Shown here in pieces: positions 8,933-16,733 of a stretch of 64,000 nucleotides of DNA. Position 1 is the first letter of the stretch. Each line of letters begins with the position of its first letter. Origin of the DNA: Lactobacillus sp. LL6 (lineage in GTDB: Bacteria > Bacillota > Bacilli > Lactobacillales > Lactobacillaceae); assembly GCF_007570935.1 (NCBI RefSeq), contig NZ_VLLR01000001.1, forward strand, positions 930,001-994,000, written 5' to 3'. The translations under genes and the position numbers were made by a program. Under the pieces are notes generated by a model. That model had not been told where the DNA came from. It saw only the letters and a program-made list of their open reading frames with translations, and searched no databases.

Positions 8933-9069
8933 AATTTTAAAATTATGTTTCAGAATAGCTTATATGATTGTAGGATATGTAGACTTTTATATGAAAAGAA
9001 ATGCATCGATTTACTTAAAATGTCACTTTTAATTAATAAGATGGAAACTTATGTTTGTGTGGAATAACT

Positions 9070-9172
9070 TTAATTTGTATAAGCTTTAAATATTACTGCT
9101 GATAATTTCTTATCAGGTTCATTCGGATCTGGAATTTGAATTTCTTCTTCAATTAAGTTTCCATTTTCTTTA
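9070..9172 (-). pseudogene. Out-of-frame C-terminal remnant of the restriction endonuclease
   Basis: The 8869-9169 gap is not empty. Directly after the endonuclease stop, one other minus-strand frame stays open for 34 codons, beginning YKENGNLIEEE and running on to IQIPDPNEPDKKLSAVIFKA before AYTN-stop. This resembles the conserved end of NgoPII-family enzymes (an I-x-N/D-PN-x-P-x-K-x-x-x-A-x-L/V-I pattern, from family knowledge). Adding one TA unit to the TATATA run at 9171-9177 would join it to the upstream ORF, giving about 309 aa. The rest of the gap holds only the lysozyme promoter. Confidence 0.65.
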
Positions 9173-9997
9173 TATATTTAACTCATTAGATAAAATATCC
9201 CATTTATCTTCCATATCTCTCTTAATTTCATCTAAATCTGATTGAAGAATAACTACAAAAATTTTGCTTTTTCCTTTAGGAACTTTAAAACTTTTTACAT
9301 AAGATTCAAAAATTTTAGCAGGGTGTTCAAGTTCATACATTCCTCTTACTCGCATATTAGTCCTGCTCAATTTATCAACACCTTTTACTCTAGCTAACTC
9401 CTTGCTATCTTCAATTTTTATATTAGAATTAACATTTTTAATAGAATCTCTGATTCCTTTAATTATATTTTTATAGTAATTACTATTAGGAACTATTGTA
9501 TTTCCATATACAAACCATAAACTAATTAATTGATTATCTAAATAATCCTTTTTATTAGTGTTTAAATTGCCGATAGCATAAATCACAGGTTTTTTATTTA
9601 GGTTATCTACATCAGGTTCAAAATAAAGTGAATTTAAAGGATAATTTTGAGTATATCTTGTTATATAGTCTTTAGGATATGAACTATTTAGTGCAATAGT
9701 GGATTTGCTGTCATTATTTAATTTTTTAGATTCAACTCCTACTCCACCTTGAACGATTAAATCGGGAAAATGTGATGAATCACCAGTCCAAGATAAGTAT
9801 TTCATATATTCTTTTTGTTTTTGATCTTCATAAGAATACTGCATGGCTTCTTTACAAAACATATCCTTAACAAAAAACTCCAAATTATCTCCAGTTGCAT
9901 TAACTGATCCATTAGATTTATAAATTGGAGTTAAACGTGTAGAATTATGATCCAATATATTTTTTAAAGCAATTATTACATTCGTCTTAGCTCGCAT
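9170..9997 (-). CDS. Type II restriction endonuclease, NgoPII-like (probably C-terminally frameshifted)
   Basis: The 275-aa product has the hallmarks of the NgoPII family (family target GGCC). These are a PD-ExK core in FPDLIVQGGVGVESKKL (D79, E89, K91), IALNSSYPKD, and ELARVKGVDKLSRTNMRVRG. It is transcribed divergently from a cytosine-C5 methyltransferase with a 107-bp gap; no controller protein is seen. The ORF stops inside a short TA repeat, and its likely conserved tail continues in another frame (9070-9172), so the enzyme may be inactive. AT content is higher than in flanking genes, suggesting transfer. The target sequence is inference. Confidence 0.8.
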   Translation of the reverse strand: MRAKTNVIIALKNILDHNSTRLTPIYKSNGSVNATGDNLEFFVKDMFCKEAMQYSYEDQKQKEYMKYLSWTGDSSHFPDLIVQGGVGVESKKLNNDSKSTIALNSSYPKDYITRYTQNYPLNSLYFEPDVDNLNKKPVIYAIGNLNTNKKDYLDNQLISLWFVYGNTIVPNSNYYKNIIKGIRDSIKNVNSNIKIEDSKELARVKGVDKLSRTNMRVRGMYELEHPAKIFESYVKSFKVPKGKSKIFVVILQSDLDEIKRDMEDKWDILSNELNI

Positions 9998-10104
9998 AAA
10001 ATAATTCTCCTTAGTTAACTTATTATTTTATTTTGTCATTAATTATAATACTGGCCAAGTTAAAATTTATGTGATATTCTATAAAATATGAAAAGGAGTT
10101 TTTT

Positions 10105-11340
10105 ATGTCACTAAATAAGCCATTTATTTCTTCATTATCATTAAGTAGTTTAGAAGTATCCTCTATTCTCAATAAAAAAATTGAAGAAGAAAAAATTAAA
10201 GTTAAAAAAAATCAAACTACTGAAAGTTCAGCTTTCGAAAAGAAAATATTTTCGAAAGCAATTTATAATTCAAACAAATTAAATATTTTATCTTTATTTA
10301 GCGGTGCTGGAGGGCTAGATTTAGGAACAGAATTATCTGCAATTGAACAATTTTTTGGAAAAGACACCTTCAATATAGCTTATAAAGATAAAAATAAATT
10401 TATTGAGTTAAGCAAAAAAATTATTAATACTGTCTACAGTAATGATAATTTTAAAGCAGCAAATTTGAGTTATAAACAAAACCTACCTATCAATGGTATT
10501 CAAGATACAAGAGACATTAGAAAAGTTACGCATTTTCCAAAAAGTGATCTGATGCTTGGCGGTTTTCCTTGTCCTGGTTTTAGTGCTGCCGGACCTCGAC
10601 TATTAGATGATCCTCGCAATTTTTTATATATTCATTATATACGTGCATTAATGGATTCTAAACCAAAGATTTTCATTGCCGAAAATGTTAAGGGACTTAT
10701 GACTATGGCTCACGGACAAGTTTTACAACAAATAAAAGAAGATTTTTCGGCTGCAGGCTATTATGTTACAGTTCAATTATTAAACGCTAAAAATTTCAAT
10801 GTACCTCAAAGTAGAGAGCGAGTATTTATAGTTGGCGTTCGAAATGATATTCATAAAAAATATAAATATGAATATCCTTTGCCCATTACTGATACTTTAG
10901 AAAAACCACTAGTAACATTAAAAGATGCTATTGGAGATTTACCAGAAAATCCTGACGACGTGTTTGATAGTAATTATAGTTCTATGTATATGTCACGAAA
11001 CAGAAAAAAATCTTGGAATGATGTATCCTTTACTATTCAAGCATCTGGTCGCCAAGCTCCCCAGTATCCAGGAGGTGCCCCAATGAAAAAAGTTTCAAAA
11101 GATAAATGGGAATTTCAAGGCAATTTTAACAGACGCATTTCAGTAAGAGAAGCTGCAAGAATTCAAACATTCCCAGATTGGTTTGAGTTTTCAGATGGTA
11201 AAAAGGAAAATGTTTCTAAAAATAATAAATTGAATGAACAATATAAACAAATCGGAAACGCCGTACCCGTATTATTAGCTAAAGAAGTTTCAGCATCCGC
11301 CCTTAAATTTTTGATACATGATTTAAATATATTAGTATAA
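10105..11340 (+). CDS. DNA (cytosine-5)-methyltransferase of the NgoPII-like R-M pair
   Basis: This 411-aa m5C methyltransferase should protect DNA from the neighbouring endonuclease. Motif I is LSLFSGAGGLDLG (about 62-74). The catalytic loop is GGFPCPGFS with Cys156, written PCP instead of the usual PCQ. Motif VI is ENVKG (193-197), motif VIII is QSRERVF (235-241), and motif X is QIGNAVP. The target-recognition part contains MSRNRKKSWNDVSFTIQASG, a pattern seen in enzymes for GGCC-like sites. A lysine-rich N-terminal extension of about 58 residues precedes motif I. The gene appears intact. Confidence 0.93.
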   Translation: MSLNKPFISSLSLSSLEVSSILNKKIEEEKIKVKKNQTTESSAFEKKIFSKAIYNSNKLNILSLFSGAGGLDLGTELSAIEQFFGKDTFNIAYKDKNKFIELSKKIINTVYSNDNFKAANLSYKQNLPINGIQDTRDIRKVTHFPKSDLMLGGFPCPGFSAAGPRLLDDPRNFLYIHYIRALMDSKPKIFIAENVKGLMTMAHGQVLQQIKEDFSAAGYYVTVQLLNAKNFNVPQSRERVFIVGVRNDIHKKYKYEYPLPITDTLEKPLVTLKDAIGDLPENPDDVFDSNYSSMYMSRNRKKSWNDVSFTIQASGRQAPQYPGGAPMKKVSKDKWEFQGNFNRRISVREAARIQTFPDWFEFSDGKKENVSKNNKLNEQYKQIGNAVPVLLAKEVSASALKFLIHDLNILV

Positions 11341-11342
11341 AC

Positions 11343-11375
11343 AAAAAAGCAACATCATATAAGATGCTGCTTTTA
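11343..11375. terminator. Bidirectional terminator between methyltransferase and flavodoxin genes
   Basis: AAAAAAGCAACATC and GATGCTGCTTTT pair with one mismatch. T-tracts lie on both sides between convergent genes. Confidence 0.85.
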
Positions 11376-11394
11376 TTTTACATAATTTTATTTA

Positions 11395-12009
11395 TTACTT
11401 TTTACTGTTTTTCTCACAATATAAGCCTAACTTCTTAAGCCAATTAATAACTTGCTTGTTATTATTGCCTGTGTAGCGAATACCATTAGCAAAATCTGCA
11501 CCACTATCTTCTGCAAGTCTGCGAACATATTGCTCAGAAGTCTCAATCGTGTCTTTTCCACTTGTTGTAAATGGGACTACATTTTTATCCTTAAAATTAT
11601 AATCATTGAATAAACTATAAATAATCATTGGTGGACGCTTGTTCCAAGTAGGATAACCTATTAAAACAGTTCCATATTCATTGAAGCCTTGAATTTTATT
11701 TGCAATCTTAGGTTTAATATTATTCTTTTGTTCATATTTAGCACGTTTAACAGCACTAGCATAATCACCATAAGGCTTAGCTGCTCTTATTTCTACAATA
11801 TCTGCACCGGTTTGCTTTTGAATATATTGAGCAGCTTTTTTTGTTTTACCACTTAATGAAAAGTAAACAATTAAAGTTTTATTTTTCACAGTTTTACTGG
11901 AAGAGCTGGTTGAAGTTGAGCTGCTTTTCGTATTATTAGAACATCCTGCAAAAATTCCTACTACCAAGATTAAACCCATAAGCAATATAAGTTTTTTTAA
12001 AAATTTCAT
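11395..12009 (-). CDS. Exported flavodoxin-fold lipoprotein
   Basis: The 204-aa protein begins with a lipoprotein signal (KKLILLMGLILVVGIFAGC, lipobox Cys about residue 24), then a Ser/Thr-rich linker and a flavodoxin domain. The FMN phosphate-loop signature is LIVYFSLSGKTKKAA, and the ring-contact segment is GYPTWNKRPPM. Flavodoxins are normally cytoplasmic electron carriers, so a membrane-anchored exported form is unusual. ATG at 12009 is preferred because GGAGG lies just upstream. A TATACT -10 is present, but the shared LysR operator geometry found for the related genes is not. Redox partner unknown. Confidence 0.85.
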   Translation of the reverse strand: MKFLKKLILLMGLILVVGIFAGCSNNTKSSSTSTSSSSKTVKNKTLIVYFSLSGKTKKAAQYIQKQTGADIVEIRAAKPYGDYASAVKRAKYEQKNNIKPKIANKIQGFNEYGTVLIGYPTWNKRPPMIIYSLFNDYNFKDKNVVPFTTSGKDTIETSEQYVRRLAEDSGADFANGIRYTGNNNKQVINWLKKLGLYCEKNSKK

Positions 12010-12109
12010 AAAAAGCCTCCAAACTATCTCATATATGTCTAGTATACTCCGTTTTGTAAGCGATAACATATTTTATGCATAATATTTTACTTATGCGCGT
12101 CAATTTTTT

Positions 12110-12196
12110 ATGCTAAACTAGTAATTGATAAGTTAAAAAGTTTTCGCGTATAACGGTTCAGCAAAACTCTCATTGTTTTTGCCTGAACTGTTTTTT
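12110..12196 (+). promoter_or_regulatory. Promoter and terminator-like leader of the DUF2798 gene
   Basis: An extended -10 (TGCTAAACT, -10 at 12112-12117) is followed by a leader of about 90 nt. GTTCAG-CAAAA (12156-12166) pairs with TTTTTG-CCTGAAC (12176-12188) and is followed by seven T residues. The ribosome site GGAGG comes only after this hairpin, which suggests attenuation. No known riboswitch class is recognised. Confidence 0.5.
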
Positions 12197-12214
12197 TGTT
12201 TTTGGAGGTACAAA

Positions 12215-12682
12215 TTGGAATTTTATTTAAAATTACCTAAAAACACTAAAGAAAAGATTCTATTCATGCTAGTTGTCTCATTGATTTCAGTAAATATTAT
12301 TGGTCCGGTTATTTCAATGTGCGAAATTGGTTTTAGTTGGAGTAATTACCGAAATACTTTAACTATATTGCCAATCATCTGGGTAGCAGTCATTATTAGT
12401 GTTTTGATTGCAGAAAAACCTGCTACCTACTTTCAACAAAAAATCACTGATAAAAACGATAGTTTTAATTCTCAAATAATAATTAATACTATCTGTAATG
12501 TTTTAATTATTTCTGCAATTATGACGATTGTAGGAAGTTGGATTGGACAAAGATCCATCCCTATGCATACAATTCACCAATTTGGACAAATTTGGCCACG
12601 TAACTTTGGAATAGCCTTAGCTATTGAAGCATTAATTGCTCAACCAATTGCACGACAAGTCATGGTCTTGATTCACAAATAA
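12215..12682 (+). CDS. DUF2798 family membrane protein
   Basis: The 156-aa protein has four predicted membrane helices arranged as two DUF2798-like halves (FMLVVSLISVNIIGPVI, ILPIIWVAVIISVLIAE, ICNVLIISAIMTIVGSWIG, NFGIALAIEALIAQPIA). The function is unknown. The TTG at 12215 is preferred over the ATG at 12173 because GGAGG lies exactly seven bases upstream, while the earlier ATG lies inside the leader hairpin and has no ribosome site. Confidence 0.78.
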   Translation: MEFYLKLPKNTKEKILFMLVVSLISVNIIGPVISMCEIGFSWSNYRNTLTILPIIWVAVIISVLIAEKPATYFQQKITDKNDSFNSQIIINTICNVLIISAIMTIVGSWIGQRSIPMHTIHQFGQIWPRNFGIALAIEALIAQPIARQVMVLIHK

Positions 12683-12684
12683 TA

Positions 12685-12734
12685 AAAAGAGATTCAATAT
12701 GATGAAAGGCATCATAATTGAATCTCTTTTTATA
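12685..12734. terminator. Bidirectional terminator
   Basis: AAAAAGAGATTCAAT pairs with ATTGAATCTCTTTTT, with a further internal stem (GATGAAAGGCATC), between the DUF2798 gene and the convergent YdjM-like gene. Confidence 0.88.
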
Positions 12735-13278
12735 TATTAAGCACTAAAATGTTTCCTAACGCATAAGCCGTCATTGCTAAAATGAGCACAAAAGCGATAA
12801 AAGCCAGCATCTTTTCAAAGCTTCCTCCAACTTTATATCTAAAAAAACGCCCTCTTGTATTTGCCTTATGAAATGGCATCAACCAATTAACTCCTTGTGT
12901 GCTAAAACTATCTTCTAATAAATGTAAAAAATATCCCATTATTAAACCTAACCATACACTATTCCAAGGGTCAAATTTAAATGGTCGTAGCTGAATCGGA
13001 AGGACTAAATTCATCAAAAAATATAAAACCCCAGTAAATATTAACCATCCTAAAAGCGTATGAGTAATTCCACGATGACGTAAAAAAAGGCTAAAATTTA
13101 TAGGAGATTTTCGACTTACTGTACTATTGTAATGATCAATATCAGGCAACCCTGCCCCTACACCTGTTGCAAGCAAAAGAAGAACATCAGAAACAGGACT
13201 TTTTAAATAAACATTAGTTACAATTAATCCTGCTTCCACAATAGCAATACTGCATAAGCGGTGCGATTTTATTAGCAC
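12730..13278 (-). CDS. YdjM-like membrane-bound metal-dependent hydrolase (PF04307)
   Basis: This 182-aa membrane protein has the PF04307 metal-site pattern: an N-terminal HRLCS, LPDIDHYNST near residue 55 and RHRGITHTLLGW. It has four or five hydrophobic helices. The fold is predicted to be a metal-dependent hydrolase, but no substrate is known. The GTG at 13278 fits the GGAG site nine bases upstream; a TTG at 13293 is in frame but would overlap that site. It is transcribed alone. Confidence 0.82.
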   Translation of the reverse strand: MLIKSHRLCSIAIVEAGLIVTNVYLKSPVSDVLLLLATGVGAGLPDIDHYNSTVSRKSPINFSLFLRHRGITHTLLGWLIFTGVLYFLMNLVLPIQLRPFKFDPWNSVWLGLIMGYFLHLLEDSFSTQGVNWLMPFHKANTRGRFFRYKVGGSFEKMLAFIAFVLILAMTAYALGNILVLNI

Positions 13279-13321
13279 AATTTTCAACTCCAAAAAATAT
13301 ATTTACTTAATTGTACCATAC

Positions 13322-13359
13322 AAAAACGCGCCCTAAAGAAATTTCTTTAGGGCGTATTT
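13322..13359. terminator. Terminator downstream of the NmrA-like gene
   Basis: CGCCCTAAAGAAA pairs with TTTCTTTAGGGCG and is followed on the minus strand by CGTTTTTG. It would end the operon that starts at the aldo-keto reductase promoter near 15.73 kb. Confidence 0.85.
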
Positions 13360-13409
13360 TTACGTGTTTTGTTATAAGGAATATAAATTTTGGAATATAA
13401 GTGAGAATT

Positions 13410-13447
13410 TTTTGTTTTTTCTATAATATTTTGTTTTTTCTATAATA
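13410..13447. repeat. Perfect tandem duplication of a 19-bp AT-rich unit
   Basis: TTTTGTTTTTTCTATAATA occurs twice in direct succession (13410-13428, 13429-13447). Each copy carries a TATAAT. The function is unknown. It lies in the 3' region of the NmrA-like gene. Confidence 0.75.
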
Positions 13448-13489
13448 ATAGTAGCTTTTAGATTGTTTGCTCAAATTATAAGTCTTTTT

Positions 13490-14149
13490 CTAATATACGG
13501 GACGACTTGCACCTTCTGTTGCGGGATCAGCAAAGCCAATACTTTCATCACTGTATTTTGAAGGATCATTGATAATACTTACAACTACATCGGCAACACT
13601 CTTTCTAGAAACAGATACTCCGATATATTGTTCACCTTTTTGAGTAATAGTGTAATTAGTATCATCACGATCATTAAGCCATGCTAAACGAAGTACAGTG
13701 TAATCAAGATCACTTTCTTCAATATACTTATCTGACAATACCATTGGATTATCTGGACGAACTACACCGCCAAAGCAAACTTCACGATTATATGAGCCAA
13801 ATGGTTCTGGAACTTCATCATAAATTCCTAGGATATTTGATGAAATTAAACGCTTGACTCCTTCTTCATCCATAATCTTAATTACATCTTGTGTAAGCTT
13901 GGCACCTGCACCATGATCTACAAAAGCCACAAAGACAATATCTTGACCCTTAATGGCCTTACGCAAATCATCTTGGTTATTTGCATCCCCATCAATCAAA
14001 GTAACACGAGGATTATCTTTCAAGTTTGCTAATCTAGATGCTTTTCTCAAAAAAAGTGTCAATTCTACATCTGAATTTTCATTTAAAACTCTATCTTCTA
14101 CTAAACGAGCAATTTGGCCATTTGCCCCAATAATTGAAACTTTTGTCAT
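13490..14149 (-). CDS. NmrA-like NAD(P)-binding protein
   Basis: This 219-aa atypical short-chain dehydrogenase has the Rossmann nucleotide motif SIIGANGQIARLV at the N-terminus and a YTVLRLAWL segment typical of NAD(P)H-sensing or reductase proteins of the NmrA/SDR_a5 type. The substrate is unknown. It is the third gene of the operon led by the aldo-keto reductase at 14808-15665, behind an exported flavodoxin. A similar protein is at 24306-24908. Confidence 0.82.
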   Translation of the reverse strand: MTKVSIIGANGQIARLVEDRVLNENSDVELTLFLRKASRLANLKDNPRVTLIDGDANNQDDLRKAIKGQDIVFVAFVDHGAGAKLTQDVIKIMDEEGVKRLISSNILGIYDEVPEPFGSYNREVCFGGVVRPDNPMVLSDKYIEESDLDYTVLRLAWLNDRDDTNYTITQKGEQYIGVSVSRKSVADVVVSIINDPSKYSDESIGFADPATEGASRPVY

Positions 14150-14170
14150 AATTATTTTTCCTTCCTAAAA

Positions 14171-14782
14171 TTACTTCTTGATCAAATTAGCTCTCTTAAG
14201 CCAATTTCTAATTGCTTTGTTATTACCATTATAGCGATAACCATTCACTACTTCTTTTGCCTTATCCTTTCTAGCCATTTTTTGTACATAAGGCATTGAA
14301 GCATTCATTGGAGTCTCCATTGAAGTAGTAAAAGGTACAATTGTTTTACCCTTAAAAGAATAAGTATCAAACAAAGTACTAATTAACATTGGTGGTCTTT
14401 GCCACCAAGTTGGAAAGCCTAAGTAAATGGTCTTATACTTTTTCAAGCTAGGCAGTTTAGTTGCTAAAGCTGGATGGATATCATTTCTTCTTTCATTATC
14501 ACCCCTTCTAGCTGCAGAATCATAATCACCATAAGCAACTTTAGGCTGTAATCTAATTTCTTTAGCTCCAGTAGCTTTATGAATTTGATTTGCGGCTGTT
14601 TTAGTTGTATTGGTCAATGAAAAGTAAAGAATTAAACTATTCTTTTTAGTAGGTGTCTTTTTAACTTTTTTAACAATTGGAGTTTTAGCAGCACTTACAG
14701 TAGTCTTATTTACTAGACTACCCCCAATTAAAAGAGCAGCAGCTGCTACAAATCCTGATAAAAATTTTTTAGATTTTTTCAT
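14171..14782 (-). CDS. Secreted flavodoxin-fold protein
   Basis: The 203-aa protein has a Sec signal peptide (KKFLSGFVAAAALLIGGSLV, predicted cleavage after VSA) and no lipobox. A flavodoxin domain follows, with FMN-loop signature LILYFSLTNTTKTAAN and ring-contact segment FPTWWQRPPM. It closely resembles the lipoprotein at 26923-27540. ATG at 14782 follows GGAGTG; a TTG at 14785 is in frame. It is co-transcribed with an aldo-keto reductase and an NmrA-like protein from a LysR-type promoter. An extracellular redox role is inferred, not shown. Confidence 0.85.
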   Translation of the reverse strand: MKKSKKFLSGFVAAAALLIGGSLVNKTTVSAAKTPIVKKVKKTPTKKNSLILYFSLTNTTKTAANQIHKATGAKEIRLQPKVAYGDYDSAARRGDNERRNDIHPALATKLPSLKKYKTIYLGFPTWWQRPPMLISTLFDTYSFKGKTIVPFTTSMETPMNASMPYVQKMARKDKAKEVVNGYRYNGNNKAIRNWLKRANLIKK

Positions 14783-14807
14783 CAATTTTCACTCCTTACA
14801 TTAAACT

Positions 14808-15665
14808 TTAACGCAAACTTCTTAAACTTGAACCAAAGATACTTTCAATTGCACTTGGATCACGGTGATCAAAGAATTGACTTTCATTCATGTCAAGACT
14901 GGCTATTTTTTTCATATCTTCATTGTTGAGTTCAAAGTCAAAAACATCAAAGTTTTCAGCCATTCGAGTTTTATGAACTGACTTAGGAATTACTACAATT
15001 CCTCGTTGCAACAACCAGCGCAAAATAACTTGTCCATTACTCTTACCGTATTTTTCACCAATTTCTGCAATTGTTTCATTAGTGAAGATGTTGTGCTTAC
15101 CTTCCGCAAATGGTGCCCATGCTTCTACTGCAATATCTTCGCTTTGATTAAATTTTACATCGTTAGTTTGTTGATACCATGGAGAAACTTCAATTTGGTT
15201 AACAGCTGGTTTTACATTTGACATTAATTCCAAATTCTTCAATTGATCGGGATAAAAGTTTGAAACACCAATTGACTTAATTTTACCTGCTTGTTGTGCT
15301 TCTTCTAAAGCTCTCCAAGCACCAGCAGTATCTCCATAAGGTTGGTGAAGCAAATAAAGATCCATATAATCCATATTTAACTTTTGAAGTGAATCATCAA
15401 TTCCCTTTTTTGCTTTTTCATAAGTAAAATCACTTACCCAAAGCTTAGAAGTTACAAAGAATTCATCACGATCAATTCCACTTCTATTGATAGCTTTACC
15501 GACTGCTTCTTCGTTGGCATAAGCAGCTGCAGTATCGAATAAACGGTAACCTACATCAATTGCATCAGTAACTGCTTGTTCAGCTTGTTTTAAATCTGGC
15601 ACTTGGAATACACCAAAGCCTAACATCGGCATTTGTTTTCCATCATTTAATTTAATGTAATCCAT
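14808..15665 (-). CDS. Aldo-keto reductase
   Basis: The 285-aa enzyme of the AKR family (AKR5-like 2,5-diketo-gluconate reductase type) is predicted to reduce aldehydes or ketones with NADPH. The tetrad is visible: Asp in RLFDTAAAY, Tyr in AAAYANE, Lys in VTSKLW, His in LLHQPYG. The cofactor region VIPKSVHKTRMAEN is intact. ATG at 15665 follows GGAGG; upstream in-frame ATGs overlap the ribosome site. It is the first gene of an operon driven by the promoter at 15727-15796, divergent from lysR. Confidence 0.92.
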   Translation of the reverse strand: MDYIKLNDGKQMPMLGFGVFQVPDLKQAEQAVTDAIDVGYRLFDTAAAYANEEAVGKAINRSGIDRDEFFVTSKLWVSDFTYEKAKKGIDDSLQKLNMDYMDLYLLHQPYGDTAGAWRALEEAQQAGKIKSIGVSNFYPDQLKNLELMSNVKPAVNQIEVSPWYQQTNDVKFNQSEDIAVEAWAPFAEGKHNIFTNETIAEIGEKYGKSNGQVILRWLLQRGIVVIPKSVHKTRMAENFDVFDFELNNEDMKKIASLDMNESQFFDHRDPSAIESIFGSSLRSLR

Positions 15666-15726
15666 TAATTTTTCCTCCATAAATTATTTTGTTTAATTAG
15701 TTTTCTTTCATCTCTTGACATTTTCT

Positions 15727-15796
15727 AGTATAAAGGCAAGTCAAATAAAATAAAATTGCCGCTTTAGTATGCTACTATACTTATAGTGTATAGTAG
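15727..15796 (-). promoter_or_regulatory. LysR-type promoter/operator of the AKR operon
   Basis: The minus-strand -10 is TATACT (15727-15732). The -35 TTTTAT (15750-15755) is 17 bp upstream, preceded by AA and exactly 16 nt. The operator is CTACTATAC-N7-GTATAGTAG (15772-15796), a perfect 9-bp inverted repeat. It also lies 15 bp upstream of the divergent lysR ATG, so it probably mediates autoregulation. Confidence 0.75.
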
Positions 15797-15811
15797 AAAA
15801 GAGGACGAATT

Positions 15812-16684
15812 ATGATTGATTTAGAACTCTTAGAGGAATTAGTTGCTTTTAATGAATATGGAACATTAAGCGCAACGGCAGAACATTTAATGATCACTCA
15901 GCCAAGCGTTACGCGGGGAATGAAACAACTAGAACAAGAATTAGGTGTCAAATTGTTTAATCGCCAAGTCAACAAAATAACACTTAATGAAACTGGAAAA
16001 CTTGCTGCTAAAGAAGCTAAAAAAATAGTAGAAGCAGAAAATAACTTCACTGAAAAAGTAATTAATTTTTCTAAAACAAAAGCCAATATTCATATTGGTT
16101 CTACTGCCCCAGGTCCTTTAATATGGTTAAAACAAAATAGAAAAATATTTAATAAATCTCTTAGTTTCACTAATCAACTCATCAAAGAAACTAATACTAT
16201 TTCTGCTTTGACTAACTATAAAGAACGCTTAATTGTAACTACTCAAGAAATAAATACTAAGCTTATTGAATCAATGTATTTGGGAATTGAACATCTTTAT
16301 GTAAAACTCAGTCCTAATGACCCATTAGCATCTTATAATTCCGTAACTTTAAAAACTTTAACTGGTAATAGTTTTTTAGTCGCAAATGAAATTGGTCCTT
16401 GGCGCAAAGTTTTATCTCAAAATATTCCTAATGCCACATTTTTATATCAGACAAATGTTGCAGCCTTAGATGAAATAACTCACAATTCGTCTTTTCCTAC
16501 TTTTAGATCTAATTTAACTTTAAATAGTCACATTCCTAATCGAGATAATGACAATAAAATTATTATCCCAGTAATTGGTAAAAATAGTTCTTTAATATTT
16601 TATGGATCTTACCTTAAAAAACAGCGTAAAAATATTCAACCCCTACTAAAAGAAATTATTTCTATTTGGACTAAAGCAAAATAA
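15812..16684 (+). CDS. LysR-family transcriptional regulator (tandem copy 1)
   Basis: This 290-aa LysR-type regulator has the N-terminal winged HTH (residues 1-60, TLSATAEHLMITQPSVTRGM) and a divergent effector-binding domain. It is transcribed away from the AKR operon with the shared operator between them. The first 100 or so bases are almost identical to copy 2 at 16734, while the remainder has diverged. The effector is unknown; the surrounding reductases suggest an electrophile, aldehyde or quinone, which is inference. Confidence 0.92.
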   Translation: MIDLELLEELVAFNEYGTLSATAEHLMITQPSVTRGMKQLEQELGVKLFNRQVNKITLNETGKLAAKEAKKIVEAENNFTEKVINFSKTKANIHIGSTAPGPLIWLKQNRKIFNKSLSFTNQLIKETNTISALTNYKERLIVTTQEINTKLIESMYLGIEHLYVKLSPNDPLASYNSVTLKTLTGNSFLVANEIGPWRKVLSQNIPNATFLYQTNVAALDEITHNSSFPTFRSNLTLNSHIPNRDNDNKIIIPVIGKNSSLIFYGSYLKKQRKNIQPLLKEIISIWTKAK

Positions 16685-16694
16685 AAAATTGTGG

Positions 16695-16717
16695 TACTAT
16701 ACTTATAATGCATACTA
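16695..16717. promoter_or_regulatory. Probable LysR operator upstream of lysR copy 2
   Basis: TACTATAC-N7-GCATACTA is an imperfect inverted repeat (6 of 8 arm positions pair). It has the same 7-bp spacer and nearly the same sequence as the operators at the regulated promoters, and lies 16 nt upstream of the ATG. Confidence 0.6.
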
Positions 16718-16733
16718 TGAAAAGAGGATGAAT

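Noticed and set aside
9998-10104. Controller (C) protein for the R-M pair
   Set aside because: The 107-bp divergent gap has no room for a C gene, and none is found beside either gene.
12010-12060. Membership of the first flavodoxin lipoprotein in the LysR promoter set
   Set aside because: It has a TATACT -10 and a GTATACTAG fragment, but lacks the AATTTT-N17 and operator-N16 geometry.
12121-12200. preQ1, purine or fluoride riboswitch before the DUF2798 gene
   Set aside because: None of the diagnostic core sequences of these classes is present.
8830-14110. GGCC avoidance as evidence for the R-M target
   Set aside because: GGCC occurs at several places, for example near 8830, 10052, 12592 and 13926, so depletion is not visible by eye in one AT-rich window.
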